Shown here: one piece after another, positions 56,930 to 64,000 of the stretch | Layout: every line of letters begins with the position of its first letter | Numbering within the stretch: the first letter of the stretch is position 1 | Source: Magicicada septendecula | Lineage: Eukaryota > Arthropoda > Insecta > Hemiptera > Cicadidae | Assembly: GCA_034769895.1 (NCBI GenBank) | Contig: CM068372.1 | Coordinates: forward strand, 369,229,258-369,293,257 | Direction of reading: 5' to 3' | Length of the DNA: 64,000 nt | Position numbers and translations under genes: made by a program | The notes under the pieces: model-generated | The model's database searches: none | The model's input: only the letters and a program-made list of their open reading frames with translations | Told to the model about the DNA's origin: nothing

Positions 56930-58300
56930 TAATTATTACTTTCATGTTCCATAAGGAAATGGATGTATGGTGATGGCGAAAAAAAATCGTGTTCGAGATA
57001 AGGGCTGATTCTGATTGTACTACCCTCAAAACATAAAGAAAAGTCATTTTTCGAAAAGTGTGTGTGTGTCTGAGTAGAATTTTTTCTATGTCAAACGATA
57101 ATTGCCGTAAATTCAAACAGAGTCAAATAATTTTTTGCATACGTCCCTGAATTGTAGAGGACTCAAGGCCTATTGATTTTGGTGAAGATCGGTTTAGGGG
57201 AAGGGGTAGTTTACCGGCAACCTTTTACGTTTTAACAAGAGTAAAGTATTTGAAAATTCATTTAAACTTTTTCAAACAATGGTAATTGTTAAAAATAAAA
57301 TAACTTTGTTGCCGGGCAATAAAATTATAATTTTTTCATTTTAAATTAAATCATGTATGAATGAAAATATATCGTTCCTGGCAGGCAAGCATATCTCGAT
57401 TATGTGATTTTTACGTTTCCAAAGTTTTATTATTATGATTACCGCAATAAAAAGGCAGGCAGGACACACACATACGCGCGCGCTAGCAACACACACAATT
57501 TGCGTTATTTCTGGCCTCACTCATGTTTATTTTCTTACGTTTGAACGCTTTTTAAATGGAAAGTGCCGAAACCCACACCAACACAACGCATGGAAGCCGA
57601 AAAGGTGTGCAGCGTGGACAGCGATTTGCTTCATGTGGATCGCTGGCCAGTGTCACTGCACGTGTTTACAGAGGAACGGTTCATAGACAGACTTTTCGTC
57701 TTTAGGGAATGAACCTTCTGCAAGATGCTCAGGGTCCAAGAGAGACCTTCGGAGCGCTCCTTCTTTCCCGCGTGTTACTTCTGTGAAACGTACATTGTAG
57801 ATTCGCAGCTTTACTCTGAGCAACGCTCCATAGAGAATGTTGCAAATTTTTGTCCACGGTCTACCCTCATATACACTAAAACCTGCTCTGATGTTTTGAT
57901 TACGGACATCATAATATTAAAACTTTGGAAACTTGAGCACTATTTAATAGAGATCAAACATTAACTTTTACAAGCCATTAATGTCATGCATATTTTTATA
58001 TCTGTACTACATTATCAGCAACAAAGAAGTAGTTTATTGTTAAAATTCCTTCGCAGGCTGTTTGGCCAAGGTCCAATGTTTTATGAAAAAACAGACGTTT
58101 CAGCAGTGCCATCGCCTGCCATCATCAGTGAAAATCGAATGCGCTAACTGGAGGTGATAGGCCTATATTTTAGTGACCACAATACTGTCGTTAAGGCTGA
58201 AGAAAGAAGTAATTTCTGTTGACATATTTTATTTCGAAAATTATTATAAATAAAAATATTAGAACATGGAAGTCATGTATGGCTCTCCATACCGATATTT
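56930..58300 (-). repeat. Long dispersed repeat R1, copy 2
   Basis: Partner of 43060-44730, with one 170-bp unit instead of three and an extra segment at about 57727-57775 (CTCAGGGTCCAAGAGAGACC). The minus strand carries a hammerhead-like core: CTGATGA (58128 to 58122), T, GGCAG...CTGCT (4 bp plus one G-U), GAAACGTC (58101 to 58094). Confidence 0.85.
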
Positions 58301-58552
58301 TATTTAGTAATATAAACAATTGTAGAGCACACAATCATGCAATAAACACTGAAAATTCGAATCATCCTGATTTGGGTTACAATTCATTTTTGTCTGATAC
58401 CCCGCTAGATTATCACAATTTTTTCAAAGTTTTAATTTCTTTTATGGCACCTGGGGTTCTAAAATCTTTAAATTTCCAAAATATAAGACTGCATTCACAT
58501 GTTAGTTAAAATTCTCTTTGATTCGATACCACGCATGAATTTTGCGATTTTA

Positions 58553-59074
58553 TCAAAAGTGTCACTCGCATCTTGCGCCCTAACACCAAAAGTGTCACCC
58601 GCTTCTTGCGCCCTAACTCCAAAAATGTCACCCGCTTCTTGCGCCCTAACTCCAAAAGTGTCACCCGCTCCTTGCGCCCTAACACCAAAAGTGTCACCCG
58701 CTTCTTGCGCCCTAATATCAAAAGTGTCACCCGCTTCTTGCGCCCTAACATCAAAAGTGTCACCCGCTTCTTGCGCCCTAACTCCAAAAATGTCACCCGC
58801 TTCTTGCGCCCTAACTCCAAAAGTGTCACCCGCTCCTTGCGCCCTAACACCAAAAGTGTCACCCGCTTCTTGCGCCCTAATATCAAAAGTGTCACCCGCT
58901 TCTTGCGCCCTAACATCAAAAGTGTCACCCGCTTCTTGCGCCCTAACATCAAAAGTGTCACCCGCTTCTTGCGCCCTAACTCCAAAAGTGTCACCCGCTT
59001 CTTGCGCCCTAACATCAAAAGTGTCACCCGCTTCTTGCGCCCTAACTCCAAAAGTGTCACCCGCTCCTTGCGCC
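58553..59074 (+). repeat. 33-bp satellite array
   Basis: About 15.5 copies of a 33-bp unit, AAAAGTGTCACCCGCTTCTT plus GCGCCCTAACACC. Because 33 is a multiple of 3 and the unit has no stop in several frames, long repetitive frames appear on both strands (up to 199 codons); I regard them as artefacts. Variant units recur in the same order with a 5-unit (165-bp) period, a small higher-order repeat. The array is interrupted at 59074 by LTR element E2 and resumes at 62603. Confidence 0.95.
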
Positions 59075-59554
59075 TATAACGTGTCGGCTACGTTATAATC
59101 CAGGGAACCCGTGATAATTGACTCTAGCCAATTATACAGGCTGCCTACGTTGTAACAAACTGAAAAATCAAACACATCACTAACAATAATTATAATTACT
59201 CTAATTAAAGGAAACAAGGGGAGGGAATTTAGCTGATTTATGCACTCACTTTAGTATGTAACAAAGATGACATCCCTTTATTTACATATGGTAGGTAACA
59301 CATTACAAATAAAAATTTTACTTACACAGAAATTGTAAAGGGGTTTTCTGACTTAAAAATGATCATACAGATAATGCATTTACCTCGGATCCGAGTCTCT
59401 TTAAACTAGTTAAGAAGATTCAAATTTACTAAACTTGTTTAGACGATTACATTATTACTTAAATACCATTTGAAGAATGGTTTTATTTAGTTGAGCGATG
59501 TTTCAAAGTTACATCACAAGAGTTATGTTACAACGTATGATTTCAGAAATTACT
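59075..59554 (-). repeat. Partial 3' LTR of E2
   Basis: Nearly identical to 60476-60954; the two diverge right after TTTCAGAAATTACT. The breakpoint therefore lies inside the LTR. Confidence 0.92.
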
Positions 59555-60235
59555 TTACTTTCAACGATCAGCTGTTACGCTGGAATGTGGGTCAAACTAG
59601 TTTTCTTTTAAAAAATGGCATAGTAGTATGCGTAAGAAGGGGAGAATCACACTCGGGGGTGAGAGAATGTTATTGTTCTATTCAACAACAGCTGACGGCT
59701 TCCTTTACAGACTTGTATCGGCTAGCTTCAACGAGGGTGGTATGTGCGATGCGCAACGATATGCGTTTTAAACAAGTTACAGGCCGTTATTAAGCTGAGT
59801 TTTAGTTATTATTTAGTTTTACGTACTAATTTTAATTTATCTAATTCTGCTACTAGAGAGGAGTAGAATTTCACTTACAATTTATTTACACGTAATTGAA
59901 CTTGTTTAATTTAGTCAATTGTTTATATAACTCACCGTGGCAACAGAAATACAAATTACATATTTATGCAGGCAAATGCAGGAAACCTACAGGTCTTGGA
60001 TTGTCGCAAAATAGACGTGTTAGAGACTGAACATTTTGACAAGTACCTACGTGAATTGGTGTAATACAATAATAATACAAGCTATTATTTTCATGTATAT
60101 AAAGTAAATGATATACGAGTAGGTGCGTAATCTCACACAAAATTTACAATGGTAAATTAATATTGTCACTATTATTCTTTTATGCTACTTAGCTTTTTTG
60201 TTTTACGTACAATACATTAACTGAGTGCATAGATC
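59555..60235 (-). other. Leader remnant of E2
   Basis: Contains GATCAGCTGTTACGCTGGAA and GTGAGAG, matching the E1 leader in sequence and order. The plus-strand frame 59491-59793 crosses the breakpoint and is not meaningful. Confidence 0.6.
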
Positions 60236-60475
60236 TGCAGAGTGCCGCATCTTATACGAGACACTACGTACACTAACATTTTATATAAAAGCAGAGTGGC
60301 GCATTTTATATGTGACACTCTGTAAACAATTATTTTTACAAGAAAGCAGAGTGGCGCATTTTATAACGTCACGATGCTTCCAGCCTTTTATATAAAGAGC
60401 AGAGTGGCGCATTTTATATGTGTCACTCTGTACACGATTAACCCTTTTTTTTTTACAAAGCAGAGTTGCGCATTT
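60236..60475 (-). promoter_or_regulatory. E2 primer-site-like array (five copies)
   Basis: Plus-strand copies of AGCAGAGTGGCGCA: 60290-60303, 60345-60358 and 60398-60411 perfect; 60236-60249 and 60459-60472 with one or two changes. Spacing 53-61 bp. The last copy is three bases from the LTR edge. Between copies lie GACACTCTGTAAACAATTA and GTCACGATGCTT, both also present between the E1 copies. Sense RNA is complementary to the tRNA-iMet 5' end. Confidence 0.62.
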
Positions 60476-62602
60476 TATAACGTGTCGGCTACGTTATAAT
60501 CCAGGGAACCTGTGATAATTGACTCTAGCCAATTATACAGGCTGCCTACGTTGTAACAAACTGAAAAATCAAACACATCACTAACAATAATTATAATTAC
60601 TCTAATTAAAGGAAACAAGGGGAGGGAATTAGCTGATTTATGCACCCACTTTAGTATGTAACAAAGATGGCATCCCTTTATTTACATATGATAGGTAACA
60701 CATTACAAATAAAAATTTTACTTACACAGAAATTGTAAAGGGGTTTTCTGTCTTAAAAATGATCATACAGATAATGCATTTACCTCGGATCCGAGTCTCT
60801 TTAAACTAGTTATGAAGTTTCAAATTTACTCTACTTGTTTAGACGATTACATTATTACTTAAATACCATTTGAAGAATGGTTTTATTTAGTTGAGCGATG
60901 TTTCAAAGTTACATCACAAGAGTTATGTTACAACGTATGATTTCAGAAATTACTGGTTACACCATTTTAAAGCTTAACGCTTAGAGATTGTCTTTTAAAA
61001 GTCTTTTTCATTTATAATTACTTATATTTTAAATATACATAATTCACGGAAGACGAGCTTCCGCGTCACCTCTTAGTTAAATGTTATCTTAATAAATAAT
61101 TACCTTAATTTTATCCACTAAGTGATCTTCTATTTCTAAATTACAACATGTTTCAGGGCTTATATCCCCATCTTCAGGTAAAAACAAAATCTACCCTATT
61201 GTTAGGGTTTCGTTAAAAAGTTCACAAAGACACAAACACATAACACACTTAAATAAATTAACATATAACATTGAGTTTCCATCGGAACGCGCTACAACCG
61301 AACCAGTGCACTGGCCGAAGTCCGACTTCCAACTCCACTTGAGTTCGGAACTGCACTGGTTCGGTTGTAGCGCGTTCCGATGCAAACTCAATGTTATATG
61401 TTAATTTATTTAAGTGTGTTATGTGTTTGTGTCTTTGTGAACTTTTTAACGAAACCCTAACAATAGGGTAGATTTTGTTTTTACCTGAAGATGGGGATAT
61501 AAGCCCTGAAACATGTTGTAATTTAGAAAAAGAAGATCACTTTGTGGATAAAATTAAGGTAATTATTTATTAATCATATACAGTGATCTGGAGACCATAC
61601 AGTAACTATGTACATGTTATCTGTCCATGTCCTGCCGCGTGATTCTTCTGTACTTTCTTAGTCGTGGGTTGTCATCGGGGTAGTCTTTCCAGTGGATGTC
61701 CTCGGAGTCAATTAATGATGAAATGGATGTTATGGTGTCATCTAGCGTGAAGTCGTCCTGATCCTCGGCGGTAGTGTAAATGCAGTTTAGGTCTTAGTCG
61801 TCACTATTCACAGTTATTCACATCACATATTTAATGGTACCGTAGTATTGGTGTTTACATATTCTTTTCACATTATGTTGGAATTACCCTTAACTTGAAC
61901 CATATTTGATCTTTTATTTTAATTAACAGGACATGTCACCTTATACACTCATTTTTTTCTTTTTTCACATCTTTGTTTTTAAAAAATACTCACTACATCT
62001 TAGTTACTTATATCTAGCTCTCCACACTTTTAGTGGAAGCTAACAATCAAATAAAACAAAAAAAATAAACATTTTGTGCAGAGCCCCGCTTGGAGCTGTT
62101 TACAGTTTGAAAGCCGCATCAGAAGTCCTACATTGTTACAACAGGAAAGTTGCAACGACGCGGAGTGAATACTCCGCCATAATATAGTTCCAACTTTTAA
62201 TTAGTAATACAGTCTTACAGTTCGACAAAATAAACAATCGAGACTTTGCTTGTCTACAGAATTTATTACAACTACTACTAGTGACTTTAAATTATTAATT
62301 ATTTACATTATAGTTTACAGGTATTTCTTATTTAATGCCGGGTCGGTATGCAAGTCGGATCCGGTATACACAGGTCATAGCATGATAAATTTAATAAAGG
62401 GTTAACAGTTTTATTTTTTAACTTTTGCTTTCACAGTTTTAATTAATTATTTTAGTTAAATTTTCTTTTTTAATTCTCATTACTATTATGAATTAGTTCA
62501 GGGGTATTTGGTTTAATAGTGCGATTTAATGGTTTTCACTAACTTCCTATTTTATTTTTTATTATTATTTTTTTTTATTTGTTTTAAATTTAAATCGTCA
62601 CA
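60476..62602 (-). repeat. 5' LTR of E2, with insertion
   Basis: 2127 bp. Subtracting the 485-bp palindrome at 61089-61573 leaves 1642 bp, the length of the E1 LTR. A hairpin CGGAAG-ACGAG-CTTCCG (61047-61063) precedes CGTCACCT exactly as the E1 hairpin precedes AGTCACCT, with different stem bases. Confidence 0.9.
61089..61573. mobile_element. Large foldback element F3 in the E2 LTR
   Basis: Arms of about 235 bp, almost perfectly inverted, from TTAATAAATAATTACC to GGTAATTATTTATTAA, with a loop of roughly 15-25 bases near 61331. Each arm holds CTGAAGA, TGGGG...GCCCT, GAAACATGTT: minus strand 61177 to 61141, plus strand 61485-61517. The TTAA ends are either the terminal inverted repeat or a TTAA target duplication. 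No protein. Confidence 0.85.
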
Positions 62603-62652
62603 CGCCCTAACATCAAAAGTGTCACCCGCTTCTTGCGCCCTAACACCAAAAA
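62603..62652 (+). repeat. 33-bp satellite, distal piece
   Basis: About 1.5 units (CGCCCTAACATCAAAAGTG...GCGCCCTAACACC) continuing the array broken by E2. Confidence 0.9.
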
Positions 62653-64000
62653 AAATTTTGAAATTTAAAAAACGAACACTATATTCAGATTTTGGTTAAA
62701 GTACCCTTTAATTTGATACTCCACATGGGCTTTTGTGACTTTTTCACAATTTTGTACCCCTACATTTTTGCCTCCCGCTCCCTATGTTTGAGGGGATCAA
62801 TTTAAAAAAAAAAATAGGGCTCTGTACGGTAATAGTACGGACACACATGCCAAGTTTAACAAAAAATCGTTTGATGCGTTCAAAAGTTATCATAAGACTT
62901 ACCCCAAGTAGATAGCAGATAGACAGACAGATAAATGCCAAACGGTCGAGTTAAAACTAACAACTCGCTTCGCTCGTTCAATTATAAGCCTGTTCGACAA
63001 CCAATAAATTACCAACGTATTCGACATCCTAAATTTGGATATATGACCCATAATAATATTTTAAATTTAGGCTACGTTATGCGATATTATTAGAGCTGGT
63101 GTATAGGCCTAAATGTGTTTAGGCCTACAACAGACCCCTGGGGCGATAGCGCAATGTCGTGAAAGTGCGCAACGGGTCGTCATCTGAGCTGTAATTTAAT
63201 AAATGGCGACCGTGAACAGAGGTTCCCATCCCTTCAAAAGGCCACAGGGCAATTCCCCCCTCCAAGTATTTCGAAATCCCGCAAATTTGATTTTGTGGGT
63301 AGGGGAGGGATCATAATACGGGGGGGTATGGAATAACCTCCCAGTTAACGGTGGATTTTGGGGCTTTATCCAAAAATTTTTGAAAAACTAAAGATATTTA
63401 AGCAATTATTGTAATATAAAACTAATGTTATTCTTTTTATCAATACCAAACGTTTTTCTAGAATGCCTAATCAATAGGACTAACTAAATTATGAGAAATG
63501 TAAAAGCCTGGATTAACATAATTAGTAGTACGTTAGGCCTCATCAAGATAATCTAACTTGATTTTGTAATTGCATTCTTTTTCTTCACTGATTTGTTTGA
63601 TTCACGACGCTTGTAACGGGGCCATTGAGCTCTGGTTCCGCGACTGACTTAAATTCACGTAACTTCTATTTCCAACAAGAGATTATGAAGAAGAAGATTA
63701 TTAATTACAAAAATCGCCTTGAAAAATCCCCCCCAAAATTCCAGTGGTGCGACTTGCACCATTGCACCATGCTGTAGGTACCCCTGGCCGTGAAAAATAT
63801 GGCCAACGAAGGCCTTTAGACATCAGTTGGACTTTACCAAAGACATTTAAACGTAAGTAGGATTAATTTCTTAACTCATCTACATGTTCTTCTGTTAAAA
63901 TAAACTACAATAAACTTCGTTTATAGAGAAGGGGAACTATGGCAGTTTGATCATAACCCGTTCATTAAAAACAATATTGATAATTATGTACGATTTACTT
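62653..64000. other. Unassigned
   Basis: The first 300 bases look like part of a dispersed repeat flanking the satellite (ATACTCCACATGGGCTTTTG here resembles ATACCACGCATGAATTTTGC at 58527, on the other side of the array). A short GACAGACAGATA run lies at 62925. No gene recognised up to the window end. Confidence 0.45.

Larger units (their letters stand above)
59075..62602 (-). mobile_element. LTR retrotransposon E2, relative of E1, deleted
   Basis: Inserted in the 33-bp satellite; CGCC at 59071-59074 is repeated at 62603-62606, and removing the element plus one CGCC restores a normal unit junction. LTR ends are TATAAC...GTCACA on the plus strand, clearly related to E1 (TGTAAC...GTCACA; shared ATCCAGGGAACCC, GGCTGCCTACGTTGTAAC, TACCTCGGATCCG). 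The left LTR is only 480 bp: at 59554 it jumps into leader sequence, so the rest of the 3' LTR and all of gag-pol are deleted. The right (5') LTR is full length and carries a foldback insert. Confidence 0.92.

Noticed and set aside
58553..59074. CRISPR-like regular repeat
   Set aside because: Units are directly adjacent with no unique spacers, and the context is a eukaryotic genome.
58499..59098. Long repetitive open frames (199 codons plus strand, 184 codons minus strand)
   Set aside because: They follow from a 33-bp satellite unit that is a multiple of three and lacks stops; both strands and several frames are open at once, and the frame is cut by LTR-element sequence.

Overview
This is repeat-dominated, AT-rich DNA from a large animal genome, most likely an arthropod. 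The RTE-like reverse transcriptase fragments (GRPKKRW-type C-termini), Tc1/mariner and Ty3/Gypsy remnants and dense microsatellites resemble a hemimetabolous insect, perhaps Blattodea; that placement is an impression from remembered families, not a search. I found no convincing host gene, no rRNA and no complete tRNA. Almost every open frame of interest belongs to a decayed mobile element.

Layout. 0-11 kb: LINE 3' ends, a hAT-type element split by a tRNA-derived SINE, and two 1.1-kb copies of one repeat in inverted orientation (4302-5416, 9888-10975). 11.6-18.6 kb: a young Ty3/Gypsy-type LTR element (E1, minus strand) with 1.64-kb LTRs, 4-bp target duplication AAAC, an open gag and the tail of integrase, but most of pol missing. 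18.6-28.5 kb: Jockey-like RT, a mariner element, small inverted-repeat elements and LINE tails. 28.8-33 kb: a MITE family (ends like CAGTGGCGTAACTA), one copy split by two LINE fragments. 33-38.6 kb: LINE tails and the best LINE (35590-38600, endonuclease plus RT). 40-58 kb: microsatellites, further MITE copies, two copies of a 1.4-1.7-kb repeat, another mariner derivative, more LINE tails. 58.5-62.7 kb: a 33-bp satellite interrupted by a second LTR element (E2) with exact 4-bp duplication CGCC; the 5' LTR of E2 carries a 485-bp palindromic insertion. From about 25 kb onward the unique-looking sequence is peppered with the palindrome TAGGCCTA, rare before that and not seen in the LTR elements.

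Two things deserve attention. First, in both LTR elements the sequence just inside the 5' LTR is an array of 14-nt motifs complementary to the 5' end (nt 1-14) of eukaryotic initiator tRNA-Met, three copies in E1 and five in E2, where a conventional TGG-type primer site should be. Second, several unrelated-looking repeats carry a hammerhead-ribozyme-like core (CTGANGA, stem II, GAAA) followed by a short palindrome that starts with A and ends with T; some sit once per arm in foldback elements flanked by 13-14-bp direct repeats.

The elements do not form a pathway; they form a layered record of insertions (satellite, then LTR element, then foldback; MITE, then LINEs), and LINE 3' tails made of GAA, GAT or TAA repeats appear to seed many of the microsatellites.
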